A DNA stretch of 38,340 nt, taken from Collinsella sp. Its GTDB lineage: Bacteria; Actinomycetota; Coriobacteriia; Coriobacteriales; Coriobacteriaceae. Of this stretch, positions 1 to 8,037 are shown piece by piece. The position numbers were made by a program, and so were the translations under genes. The stretch is taken from the NCBI GenBank assembly GCA_031295385.1, contig JAUMOL010000005.1:1-38340 (forward strand), in the 5' to 3' direction. Every line of letters starts with the position of its first letter. Position 1 is the stretch's first letter. The notes below the pieces were generated by a model. That model was given only the letters and a program-made list of their open reading frames with translations. It had not been told where the DNA came from and ran no database searches.

Positions 1-98
1 CCGACCGTCCGGCTGAGTCTGGGAAGAGGTGCCGGGCGGCGGGCGGAGCATGGCCACCGGACCCATCGAAACACATCTCCACCGTTCCTTCAACTGGG

Positions 99-138
99 AA
101 AACGGCGCCCCCGGACCCCAGGAGGGGCCGCGGGGGCG
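99..138 (-). terminator. Intrinsic terminator downstream of brnQ
   Basis: A GC-rich imperfect hairpin (arms about 104-116 and 124-138) is followed on the minus strand by TTTT (AAAA at 99-102 on the plus strand). It lies about 55 nt beyond the brnQ stop and is oriented to end that transcript. Nothing codable was recognised in positions 1-194. Confidence 0.6.
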
Positions 139-194
139 TTCAGCTAACTGCGGGAACGGCCTATCCGCTCAAAGTGTTCGGCTGAGATCGGAAA

Positions 195-1547
195 TCAACC
201 ATGTGCGACAAAACGACTATGGAGCAGACCGATCACAAATGCCACCACGGCAACCGGCGCCCACGTGGCTCCAATGTCCGCCAGCGGCAGCACATCAAAC
301 GGCAGCCACGCGCCCGCAAAGAACGCATCGCGGACCGAGGTGATTACACTCTGCACGGCAACCACGCCGCCGACCCAGACCCACACCTGCGGATGAGCGT
401 CGCAAAAGCCGTGCACCAGGCCCATAAGCACCAGCACAATGGCGACGGGATACAAAGCGTTGAGCATGGGCACCGAGAACATAAGGATCACATCGAGGCC
501 CACGTTGGAGAGCACGCACGAAAACGCCGCGAACACAAAGGCGAGGATCGCGAAGGGGCGGCGCATGGCCTCCTCGGAAGCCTCCGCTCCCCCTTCAACC
601 CCATACGTCTCGCAGAAGTAGCGCGAGCAGCAGCTGATGAGGCCGATGCACACGTTCATGCAGGCGAGGAAGAAGATGGCGAAGACCACGACTGTGCCGG
701 CAAGGCCAAAGTGCATGGAGGCAGAGCGGGCAAGGATGGCAGCGCCGTTGGTGGCATCGGGCATAACCGTGCCGAGTTGCATTCCGGCAAGCGCCAGGCC
801 GCAGTAGATGATGGCCATGAGCACGCCGGCGATCACACCCGAACGCGAGATCTCGAAGGCCACGCGCCTATCGTCGGTAACGCCCAACTCGTGGATGGTC
901 TCGGCGATGATGATGCCGAAGGCGAGCGACGCGAGCAGGTCCATGGTCTGATAGCCAGTCAAAAAGCCCTGCACGGCGGCGCCTGCATCGTAGGGAGCCT
1001 GAGGCGCGGCAGCCGGTCCCAGTGGCGAGACCACGGCGGCACCCACGACCAACACGATGAGCACAATGAGCGCGGGGCCCGTAATGCGGCCGAGCACGCG
1101 AGTGATGACGCCCGGACGCAGCGTGAGCGCAAACGCGACGACAAAGAAGCCAACGGCAAACACCAGGCGCGCCGTGCCGAGTGAAACACCCTCGGGCAGC
1201 AGCGGCACCAGCATCTCGAAGGCCGTGGAGCTCGTGCGCGGAATGGCCAGGCACGGGCCGATGGCCAGATACACCGCCGCGACAAAGAACTCACCAAACT
1301 TGGGGTGCACGCGGCCGGCAAGCTCGCGCGCCGTTCCGGCAAGTGCCACGGCGATAAAACCCATGACGGGCAGGCCGATGGCGGCAATCAGAAAGCCGAG
1401 CATGGCGACCGGCGTGGCAGAACCTGCCTGCAGTGCCAGCAGCGGCGGAATAATGAGGTTGCCGGCGCCAAAGAGCATCGAGAACAGCGCAATGCCGACG
1501 GTAACGACATGGTCGGAGCGCAAACCGCGCGGAGCGGATGAGGCCAT
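195..1547 (-). CDS. brnQ: Branched-chain amino acid transport system II carrier (LIVCS family, BrnQ)
   Basis: This predicted inner-membrane Na+- or H+-coupled symporter for leucine, isoleucine and valine is 450 residues long, the usual size for LIVCS carriers. The N-terminus contains the family-typical stretch LFGAGNLIIPP just after the start, and the rest is a succession of hydrophobic helices (about twelve). I chose the ATG at 1547 over the upstream in-frame start at 1604 because GAAAGG sits just upstream and because the upstream extension (residues rich in Cys, Arg and Phe) does not look like carrier sequence and would run into the terminator of the preceding gene. The gene follows the selenium cluster on the same strand but is separated from it by a strong terminator, so it is probably transcribed on its own. 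Confidence 0.93.
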   Translation of the reverse strand: MASSAPRGLRSDHVVTVGIALFSMLFGAGNLIIPPLLALQAGSATPVAMLGFLIAAIGLPVMGFIAVALAGTARELAGRVHPKFGEFFVAAVYLAIGPCLAIPRTSSTAFEMLVPLLPEGVSLGTARLVFAVGFFVVAFALTLRPGVITRVLGRITGPALIVLIVLVVGAAVVSPLGPAAAPQAPYDAGAAVQGFLTGYQTMDLLASLAFGIIIAETIHELGVTDDRRVAFEISRSGVIAGVLMAIIYCGLALAGMQLGTVMPDATNGAAILARSASMHFGLAGTVVVFAIFFLACMNVCIGLISCCSRYFCETYGVEGGAEASEEAMRRPFAILAFVFAAFSCVLSNVGLDVILMFSVPMLNALYPVAIVLVLMGLVHGFCDAHPQVWVWVGGVVAVQSVITSVRDAFFAGAWLPFDVLPLADIGATWAPVAVVAFVIGLLHSRFVAHG

Positions 1548-1570
1548 ACGCACACCTTTCGGGTCGAAAC

Positions 1571-1601
1571 AAAAACGGGACGGGCAAAAACACCCGTCCC
1601 G
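1571..1601 (-). terminator. Strong intrinsic terminator closing the selenium gene cluster
   Basis: A perfect 9-bp stem (CGGGACGGG at 1576-1584 pairing with CCCGTCCCG at 1593-1601) is followed on the minus strand by TTTTTGTTT. It lies 15 nt past the stop of the cysteine desulfurase-like gene and separates it from brnQ. Confidence 0.9.
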
Positions 1602-1615
1602 CAAGTATATACGCT

Positions 1616-2755
1616 CTAGCAGGCTAAATCGCGCAAAGCGTCAATCGCGGTATCGACTTCCTCGTCCGTGTTGAAATACCCAAACGAGAAGCGAACGATA
1701 CCCTGGCGCTCGGTCTCGAGTGCGCGGTGCATGAGCGGAGCGCAATGGGCGCCGGGGCGCGTCGCAATCCCCCACCCTTGCATGAGCGCGTCCGAGATCT
1801 CAGCAGAGTCGATATCACCCACGTTGAGTGAGACGATCGCCGAGCGCGACGGCTGGTCAAAGGCGCCGTAGAGCTTGATCTCCGGGATTTCGCGCACGCC
1901 AGCGAGAAAGCGATCCGCCAGCGCTCGCTCATGCGCCGCGATCGCCTCGACTCCGCCTTGCGCCTCGATAAAGTCGAGACCTGCGGAAAGTCCCGCGATG
2001 CCGTGGCCGTTGAGCGTGCCCGCCTCAAGGCGCGTGGGCCACCCAAGCGGCTGCAGAGCATCAAAGCTGTGCACGCCCGTGCCGCCCATGGCCCACGGAG
2101 CCACATCGACGCCCTCCGCCACGGCCAGGCCGCCGGTCCCCTGCGGACCCATGAGCCCCTTGTGGCCGGTAAAGCACACAATGTCGAGCCCCATGGTTTG
2201 CATATCGATATGCGCCGTACCGGCAGACTGAGAGGCATCGACGATCACCAGCGCACCGGCCGCATGGGCGATGGCAGCCACACGCGAAACGTCGACCGCG
2301 TTGCCGGTCACATTGGAAGCGTGCGTCACCACCACGGCACGCGTACCGGGCGTGACCAACCGCTCGAGCTCGTCGTAGTCGAGCGCGCCGTTCGCGTCGC
2401 AGCCCGCATGCTCAACCGTCACACCCTGCTCCGTCGCCAAGCGATTGAGCGGACGCAGCACGGAGTTGTGCTCAAGCACCGTCGTGACCACGCGGTCGCC
2501 GGGGCGCACCACGCCATTGATAGCGGTGTTGAGCGCCGCGGTGGAGTTGGGCGTAAAACACACATGGTCCGCCCTCGGGCAACCAAAAAGGCGCGCAAGC
2601 TTGGCGCGGCAGCCGTGGATGGTACGCGCGGCGTCAAGCGCACCCGACGTGGCACCGCGCCCGGCATTGCCGAGCGAGCACATCGCCTGCGTCACGGCAT
2701 CGATGACCGCCTGCGGCTTGTGCATGGTCGTCGCCGCGTTATCCAGATAGATCAT
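1616..2755 (-). CDS. Cysteine desulfurase-like / selenocysteine lyase-like aminotransferase class V
   Basis: This PLP enzyme (379 aa) would remove S or Se from (seleno)cysteine. The N-terminus MIYLDNAATT is the class V signature, HKGLMGPQG carries the PLP-binding lysine, and GAHCAPL near the C-terminus supplies the catalytic cysteine on the mobile loop. The ATG at 2755 overlaps the stop of the upstream DUF3343 gene (ATGA), with GGAGG a few nt upstream; the GTG at 2770 is less well placed. Its position directly after selD, yedF and DUF3343 matches the cysteine desulfurase family (EF2568-like) that travels with selenium genes in anaerobes, so I infer a role in delivering selenium to SelD or to a selenium cofactor. 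A general NifS/SufS-type role in Fe-S assembly is the alternative. The stop codon is TAG, showing that TAG is a normal stop in this genome. Confidence 0.9.
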   Translation of the reverse strand: MIYLDNAATTMHKPQAVIDAVTQAMCSLGNAGRGATSGALDAARTIHGCRAKLARLFGCPRADHVCFTPNSTAALNTAINGVVRPGDRVVTTVLEHNSVLRPLNRLATEQGVTVEHAGCDANGALDYDELERLVTPGTRAVVVTHASNVTGNAVDVSRVAAIAHAAGALVIVDASQSAGTAHIDMQTMGLDIVCFTGHKGLMGPQGTGGLAVAEGVDVAPWAMGGTGVHSFDALQPLGWPTRLEAGTLNGHGIAGLSAGLDFIEAQGGVEAIAAHERALADRFLAGVREIPEIKLYGAFDQPSRSAIVSLNVGDIDSAEISDALMQGWGIATRPGAHCAPLMHRALETERQGIVRFSFGYFNTDEEVDTAIDALRDLAC

Positions 2756-3003
2756 CGCACGACCTCCCACATATCGATCACGGTATAGCCCTCGGTGGGA
2801 ACGCCCGCCGCGGCGAGTTCGCCGCGCAGCAGCTCCTCATCGGCAGGCAACGCCTTCCACGCCAGACCGCAGCCGGCAGCGACCTCCCCGGGCACGGGAA
2901 TCGTTCGCCCAGGAAGGCCGCGCTCGATGCATAGGGACTCGCAGCCCATGGCGGCCGCCGTGGTGGGAAACGTGATGACAAGCGCCGGGCGCTTCTCCCT
3001 CAT
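2752..3003 (-). CDS. DUF3343 small protein, putative Se/S carrier
   Basis: This short cytoplasmic protein (83 aa) belongs to the DUF3343 family, which is found next to yedF, selD and cysteine desulfurase genes and is proposed, not proven, to carry selenium or sulfur. Two cysteine-containing stretches are visible: GCESLCIERG near residue 20-30 and AGCGLAWK near residue 48-55; the second is the typical conserved Cys-Gly motif of the family. The ATG at 3003 has TTGGAG 6 nt upstream; the TTG at 3018 is the only longer alternative and lacks a ribosome-binding site. It sits 19 nt after yedF and overlaps the downstream desulfurase-like gene by 4 nt, so the three are surely co-translated. Confidence 0.85.
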   Translation of the reverse strand: MREKRPALVITFPTTAAAMGCESLCIERGLPGRTIPVPGEVAAGCGLAWKALPADEELLRGELAAAGVPTEGYTVIDMWEVVR

Positions 3004-3022
3004 GACAACTCCAACCAATATG

Positions 3023-3649
3023 CTACGGGCGCACGACGCGCACGGCCTGCTCCATCTTCTCCACGATCACGTACATGTTGGTGACCTCGCCCACCGCAAG
3101 CTGGTCTTTAATGCCATAGTGGTCGAGGCAGGTACCGCAGGTGAGAATCTCGACACCCTGCTCGGCCAGGCCCTTCAGATCATCGAGCACCGGAGAGCCC
3201 TCGACGGTGAGCTTGGCGCCGCCGTTGTAGAACAGCATGGTCGCGGGCAGCTCCTCCTGCTGCGTCACGGCAAAGATGAAGGCCTTCATGAGCTTGTGGC
3301 CCAGCTCGTCGTCGCCACGGCCCATACAATCGGTGTAGACGGAAATGACGAGTTTGCCCTTGCTGGCGCTGGCACCACAGAAGGCAGCGCCATCCTGCTC
3401 GGGATCGGCCACGGCAACGGCGCCAGAAGTCGCGACGGTCACGTGCCACTCGGCGTCCGAGATCTTCTCGACCGAGGCCGTGCAGCCCTTCTCCTGCGCC
3501 ATCTTGGAGATGTTCTTGACGGCGGTCTCGTTGTCGACCGAGGTCACCACGGCGCCCTCGCCGTCAAGCTGTTTGAGTGCCTTAAGCGTCTTGACGACGG
3601 GCAGCGGGCAGGCATCGCCCATGGCATTGACTTCAATTTTGGTAGACAT
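3023..3649 (-). CDS. yedF: Selenium metabolism protein YedF (TusA-like plus DsrE-like domains)
   Basis: The 208-residue product has an N-terminal TusA/SirA-like domain (about residues 1-75) with the ACPLPVVKTL motif, whose cysteine is the persulfide or perselenide carrier in this fold, and a C-terminal DsrE-like domain ending with EILTCGTCLDHYG, which adds two more cysteines. This domain order and length match the selenium-associated YedF family, a marker of selenium metabolism that usually sits beside selD. The function is inferred: transfer of reduced selenium between the desulfurase-like enzyme, DUF3343 and SelD. AGGAA precedes the ATG. It lies 58 nt after selD on the same strand. Confidence 0.92.
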   Translation of the reverse strand: MSTKIEVNAMGDACPLPVVKTLKALKQLDGEGAVVTSVDNETAVKNISKMAQEKGCTASVEKISDAEWHVTVATSGAVAVADPEQDGAAFCGASASKGKLVISVYTDCMGRGDDELGHKLMKAFIFAVTQQEELPATMLFYNGGAKLTVEGSPVLDDLKGLAEQGVEILTCGTCLDHYGIKDQLAVGEVTNMYVIVEKMEQAVRVVRP

Positions 3650-3707
3650 AGTAAATTCCTTTCGAATGAATCAATCAAGAACGATAGATAGTTGAATAAA
3701 CAAACCG

Positions 3708-4757
3708 TTAACGGACAACGCGGACGGCAGGACCGCCCGGCTCCGCCTCGCACACGCGCCCGACAACGGCGGCAACGCGCCCCTCGGCATCCAGGCGACG
3801 CGCAAGCTCATCCACATCCGCCGCGGGCGCCGCGATGAGCAAACCACCCGAGGTCTGCGGATCGTACAGCGCGTCGAGCATGCCCGGCTCCAGGTCATCG
3901 TCGGCCGTCACGCGCGGGCCAAAGAAATCCTGGTTGCGGTAGGAGCCCGCGGGGATAATGCCCAGACGCGCCATATCAAGCACCTGGTCAAAGAGCGGCA
4001 CCGCCCCCGACGCGAGCTCAATCTGCACGCCCGAGCCCTCGGCCATCTCGCACGCATGCCCGATCAGGCCAAAGCCCGTAATGTCGGTGCAGCCGTGAAG
4101 CCCGAGTCCCTCGGCCAAACGGATCGGGGCTTCGTTGAGGGCGCGCATCGAGTCAAACATGGCTGCGGCCTCGTCCTGCTCGATAAGCTCGCCCTTAATG
4201 GCCGTGGTGATGATGCCCGAGCCGATCGCCTTGGTCAGCAGCAGGACATCGCCCACGCGCGCGCCGCTGTTGGCGAGCATGCGGTCGAGCGCGACAAAAC
4301 CGCTCACGGACAGGCCGTACTTGGGCTCGTCATCGTTGATGGTGTGGCCACCCGCGATGGAGCAACCCGCCTCGACGCACTTGTCGGCACCGCCCGCCAG
4401 AATCTGACCGGCAACCTCAACGCCCAGACAGCTCGGGATGCAAAGCAGGTTCATGGCATGGCTCGGCCGCCCGCCCATGGCGTAGATGTCCGACAGCGAG
4501 TTGGCCGCAGCGATCTGGCCAAACAGAAACGGGTCGTCGACCATCGGTGGGAAGAAGTCGATGGACTGCACGAGGCCCAAGTTCTCCCCTACGCGAAAGA
4601 CACTCGCATCGTCGGAGGTATCGAACCCCACGAGCAGGTTGTCGTTATGCACATTGGGCAAGTCGCCCAGGACCTGGGCGAGGGCTCCGGGAGCCAGCTT
4701 AGCGGCTCAACCGCTCGCGGCAGTCATAGACGTAAGCTTAATCTGATCGTCAGCCAT
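3708..4757 (-). CDS. selD: Selenide, water dikinase (selenophosphate synthetase), itself a selenoprotein
   Basis: SelD makes selenophosphate from selenide and ATP, the selenium donor for selenocysteine and other selenium cofactors. Reading straight through the in-frame TGA at 4707-4709 gives a 349-residue protein, the normal SelD length (E. coli SelD has 347). The TGA is codon 17, exactly where E. coli SelD has catalytic Cys17, in the local context AASG-Sec-AAK, with the conserved lysine three residues later. Downstream lie the ATP-binding and core motifs, including STDFF-like QSIDFFPPMVDDP and SDIYAMGGRP. A conventional gene finder would start the gene at 4661 and lose the catalytic segment. 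The ATG at 4757 has GGGGG upstream and overlaps the glycosyltransferase stop by 8 nt. I am confident of the selenocysteine call. It requires selA, selB and selC elsewhere in the genome. Confidence 0.95.
4680..4709 (-). promoter_or_regulatory. Candidate bacterial SECIS element in selD
   Basis: Immediately after the UGA codon (4709-4707) the mRNA can fold a small stem, GGCTC (4695-4691) with GAGCC (4687-4683), whose apex is about 20 nt past the UGA. Bacterial SECIS elements are hairpins inside the coding region whose apical loop lies roughly this far downstream, where SelB binds. The stem is short and I have not computed the fold, so its exact shape is uncertain. Confidence 0.5.
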
Positions 4758-5967
4758 ACGAACCCCCTTCCAACAAATCAACGACTTTAAGTATACGCCC
4801 CAGGCACGCTTCCCAAGAGACCGCCGACGGCTCGAACGTCGAAGGCGGCTCCGCAAGCGCCTGCGCGATAGCATCTGCCAGTGCGCGCTCAAACAACGGA
4901 AGGTCGGCCGCCACGGGCGTGTCGACATCCGTCATACGCGGCGACGCCACCCACGTCACGGGAGCACCGGGAAGCATCGCCTCCATCCAGGGACGAACGC
5001 CGGGCAAATCGGTCGCCACAACTTTGCAGCCGCACGCGAGAGCCTCGATCGTCACGAGCGGCAGACCCTCGTAAAACGAAGGCAGCACAAAGACGTCGGA
5101 ACTGCGGTAGGCACGCACGAGCCCATCGCTATCCAGGCGCCCCGCCAGCGCCACCGGCACATTCGAGGCCGCAGCCAAGCGCTCGATACGCGCGTACTCG
5201 GCATCGTCCCCGCGGCCGCCCACAAGTACCAAGCCAGATGGGCGGACGTCATCGTCAATCGGCAATGACACGGCTCGGACCAGCGACTCGACGCCCTTTT
5301 TAAAGCAAATCTTGCCCACGTACACAAGCGATCCCGGCTGCCTCGCCACGCTTGCGTCGCGGCAGAAGACGCGATGGTCGTAGCCCGTCCCAATCACGTG
5401 GATGCGATCGGTATCGACGCCGCACACCAGGCCAATCTGCTCAGCCTGCTCAGCATGGAGCGCAAAGACGGCATCGAGCCGACGAACCGCACTTACGATG
5501 CGATCGCGCTCGAGCGCATGCGAACGCAGCTGGCGCAGGTCGGTCGAATGGCACACGGCAACAACCGGCACGCCCCGGACGCACTCGCGCGCCAATGCGG
5601 TCACCAGATACAGGTGATGGCAGAGCACCAGATCGGGCTGAAACTCAGCCACCGCCCGATCGATTGCAGCAGCAAATGCCCGCTCAAATGCCTTGAGCAT
5701 CGAAGGCGTCAGGTCACGATAGCGTGTGGAGGGATAGGGCATGACATCGGACATACCGCAGATGGGAAACGGCAGCTCGGGCGACTCGAACGGCACGGTA
5801 AACACGGCAGCACGCCGGTCCAGCTCGCCTTGGGTATCACCCGGTGCCGCGCCGCAAAGCACGGCGGCGCGATGCCCCGTCTCGATCTGCTCGCGCACGA
5901 GCGCGGCAAGGTAGGTGCCGCTGCCGGTGCTATCTGGTTTTTGCGCCGAGATATTGAGGATGCGCAT
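4750..5967 (-). CDS. GT-B fold glycosyltransferase (GT4-like) overlapping selD
   Basis: This 405-residue cytoplasmic protein looks like a two-domain GT4-type retaining glycosyltransferase. The N-terminal domain starts MRILNISAQKPDSTGSGTY and holds an unusual conserved-looking stretch GMSDVMPYPSTRYRDLTP; the C-terminal nucleotide-sugar domain has VYVGKICFKKG, LAGRLDSDGLV and YEGLPLVTIEALACG, the EX7E-like donor-binding region. I chose the ATG at 5967 because the upstream extension to 6105 overlaps the activator gene and is not GT-like. It begins 15 nt after hgdC and its stop overlaps the selD start by 8 nt, so it is translationally coupled to selenophosphate synthesis. Nothing else in the neighbourhood is a cell-wall or capsule gene. 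The acceptor is unknown; a selenium-linked role (compare selenosugar synthase SenB) is inference from context only. Confidence 0.85.
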   Translation of the reverse strand: MRILNISAQKPDSTGSGTYLAALVREQIETGHRAAVLCGAAPGDTQGELDRRAAVFTVPFESPELPFPICGMSDVMPYPSTRYRDLTPSMLKAFERAFAAAIDRAVAEFQPDLVLCHHLYLVTALARECVRGVPVVAVCHSTDLRQLRSHALERDRIVSAVRRLDAVFALHAEQAEQIGLVCGVDTDRIHVIGTGYDHRVFCRDASVARQPGSLVYVGKICFKKGVESLVRAVSLPIDDDVRPSGLVLVGGRGDDAEYARIERLAAASNVPVALAGRLDSDGLVRAYRSSDVFVLPSFYEGLPLVTIEALACGCKVVATDLPGVRPWMEAMLPGAPVTWVASPRMTDVDTPVAADLPLFERALADAIAQALAEPPSTFEPSAVSWEACLGRILKVVDLLEGGSYG

Positions 5968-5981
5968 GTCGCGGTACACCC

Positions 5982-6746
5982 CTAGGCCAAGGCGGCGGCG
6001 CGGACAGCCGCGCCGATCGCTCCGGCAAAGCGAGCCTGGGGCGAGGTGGTCACTGGTGACCCCAGCAGCGCGGCCAACCGCTCCACAACATAGGCGTTCT
6101 CGCACAGACCTCCCGTCAGGTAGTACGGAGCACCCTCCGCCTGCCCGGCCATAGTCGCCACACGCGACACGACGCTTTCGATCACGCCACGCGCAATGTT
6201 CTCACGCGGCTCGCCACGACCGATCAGGCTGATGACCTCGCTTTCGGCAAACACCGTGCACATGCTAGAGATCTTGGTAGGCTCGCCGGTGCGGGCGAGG
6301 TCTGCCATCTGCTGCTGGGTAATGCCCAGGCGGTCGGCCATGATCTCCAGAAAGCGCCCCGTGCCGGCGGCGCACTTGTCGTTCATGGCAAACTTGGCCA
6401 CGCGGCCGCCTTTAAGCTGAATGACCTTGGTGTCCTGGCCGCCCACGTCGATCACGGTACCGTGGTCACCAAACAGGCGCACGGCACCGGTACCGTGGCA
6501 GGTAATCTCGGTCACGACCTTATGCGCATAGGGCACGGCGACACGGCCGTAGCCGGTCGCGATCACACGAACGTCGTCGCCCGTCACGTCATAACCCGCC
6601 GCGGCAAGCTCGCCGCGCAGACGCTCCGCCGCATCGACCGACGAATAGCCCGTCGGTATGACGCAGGTCCACGCAATGGCACCATCCGTCTCCACCACTG
6701 CAGCCTTCGCGGCCGTCGAGCCTATGTCGATACCAATGCCAACCAC
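5982..6746 (-). CDS. 2-hydroxyacyl-CoA dehydratase activator-type ATPase (HgdC/BadF/YjiL-like)
   Basis: This 254-residue ASKHA-fold ATPase resembles the homodimeric [4Fe-4S] activators that couple ATP hydrolysis to injection of a very low-potential electron into a partner dehydratase or double-cubane protein. It starts with the phosphate-binding GIGIDIGSTAAKAAV, has a second phosphate motif DVGGQDTK, and carries the family signature MNDKCAAGTGRFLE plus SSMCTVFAESE, whose two cysteines are the expected cluster ligands shared across the dimer interface. The start is GTG at 6746 with AAGGAGG 5 nt upstream. It lies 50 nt after hgdB1, its probable substrate protein, and 14 nt before the glycosyltransferase. 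It could also serve the second hgdB paralogue 7 kb upstream. Confidence 0.92.
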   Translation of the reverse strand: MVGIGIDIGSTAAKAAVVETDGAIAWTCVIPTGYSSVDAAERLRGELAAAGYDVTGDDVRVIATGYGRVAVPYAHKVVTEITCHGTGAVRLFGDHGTVIDVGGQDTKVIQLKGGRVAKFAMNDKCAAGTGRFLEIMADRLGITQQQMADLARTGEPTKISSMCTVFAESEVISLIGRGEPRENIARGVIESVVSRVATMAGQAEGAPYYLTGGLCENAYVVERLAALLGSPVTTSPQARFAGAIGAAVRAAALA

Positions 6747-6796
6747 GACATCCTCCTTCTATACGGCAAAACAGCTATCCCTTTGCCGCATTTGTC

Positions 6797-7960
6797 CTAC
6801 AGGGTTTCGATAAAGGCGGCGATGCGCGTCTCGATCTGGCCCATGTCACCGTTGCTGTAGTCGGTCTCGATCTTCATATACGGAATACCCGCACCCTCGA
6901 CGGCCTCCTGCATGCGCGCGCTCTCAACGTTGAAGGTGTGGCACGCCTGGAGCACGCTCTCTACCACGCCATCGACATGGTACTTCTCGCACATGGTCAG
7001 GGTGTTCTCCATGCGGCCGTCGTTAGGCGTCATGACCGAGCAGTTGATATCCAGGTAGCGGTCGGCGATGGCGCGCAGAATGTCGGGCGCGTCCGGGTCG
7101 ATCATCATAGCCGCCGTGCGCTCGCCCGAGCAGTCGTCCATGCACACGACCACGCCGCCGTTGGACTCGATGGTGCGGCCGATCTTGTTGATCACACCGC
7201 CCACCGGGCAACCGGTGATCAGAATGCGCTTGGCGTCCGCCGCAACCGGGCGCTCGCCCGCGTCGTAGGCCTCGCGCAGCTTGGCGACCTTTTGCTCCAG
7301 CTGCTGCGTATAGGCCTCGATATCAAAGCTGAACGTACCGGCAAACATAGTGCTCATCAAGTCGACGCCGCTCATGGCCGCCGGCTGATTGGCCTGCAGC
7401 GCAAACATGTCGAGCTGGGCCGCACGCAAGCGGTTGCGACGACGGACGGCAGCACGCAGGTCATCGTCGGTAATCGTGATGCCGTAGAAGCCCTCGAGCT
7501 CCTCCTTGAGCAGGCGGCACTCCTCGTACCAGCCTTCACGCTCGTAGGCGCGATCGCGACCCTGCGGAAGATGCAGAATGTACGTGCGCTTGAGCTCGTT
7601 GAGTAGCTCGTACATCTTCTTCTTGCCGTCGCAGGTGGTCTCGCCGATGATCATGTCGCTAAAGTACGTAAACGGGCACTTTTGCGAGTAGGCAAAACCG
7701 TAGGTCGACTTGATGAGCGGACACAGATTTGCCGGCAGCACCTTCTCGGCCTCGGGAATCACCTCGTCGGATGTACCGCACAAGGCCACACTTGCAGCGC
7801 CCGCGGCATCGATGATCTCGAGCGGCGTATAGCTGCACAAAAAGCCGACCAGGCGATTACCCGCCTGCTTATAATCCTTGACGCGAATAAACGCCGCCTT
7901 GCGTTGCTCGTTGAACTCCTCAAACGTGGACGGCAACGGCTGTTCCTTGATATCGGCCAT
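6797..7960 (-). CDS. 2-hydroxyacyl-CoA dehydratase-like / double-cubane cluster protein (HgdB1)
   Basis: This 387-residue protein belongs to the HgdB (2-hydroxyacyl-CoA dehydratase subunit D) superfamily, which includes E. coli YjiM and the double-cubane cluster proteins that reduce small substrates. Cysteines in recognisable family positions are in FLCSYTP, ANLCPLIKS, QKCPFTYF, ETTCDGKKKMYE, CMDDCSGERT and INCSVMTPNDGR; compared with the paralogue at 13476-14759 it has extra cysteines in GCPVGG, CMDDC and MCEKY. There is one subunit rather than the alpha/beta pair of classical dehydratases, which favours the double-cubane type. The ATG at 7960 has AGAGGGGA upstream; the longer form from 7996 is unlikely. 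It follows the ABC importer by 77 nt and precedes its activator hgdC. The substrate cannot be deduced. A TATTAT at 7983-7988 may be a weak internal -10. Confidence 0.87.
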   Translation of the reverse strand: MADIKEQPLPSTFEEFNEQRKAAFIRVKDYKQAGNRLVGFLCSYTPLEIIDAAGAASVALCGTSDEVIPEAEKVLPANLCPLIKSTYGFAYSQKCPFTYFSDMIIGETTCDGKKKMYELLNELKRTYILHLPQGRDRAYEREGWYEECRLLKEELEGFYGITITDDDLRAAVRRRNRLRAAQLDMFALQANQPAAMSGVDLMSTMFAGTFSFDIEAYTQQLEQKVAKLREAYDAGERPVAADAKRILITGCPVGGVINKIGRTIESNGGVVVCMDDCSGERTAAMMIDPDAPDILRAIADRYLDINCSVMTPNDGRMENTLTMCEKYHVDGVVESVLQACHTFNVESARMQEAVEGAGIPYMKIETDYSNGDMGQIETRIAAFIETL

Positions 7961-8037
7961 AGTAGTTCCCCTCTCTTGCACCGATAATACCGACAATTAA
8001 ACAACGAACCCACGCCATACCCAAAAGGAAGCATCCT

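Noticed and set aside
3708..4661. A shorter selD starting at 4661
   Set aside because: It would lack the catalytic residue and the N-terminal glycine-rich loop. The upstream frame through the UGA is clearly SelD.
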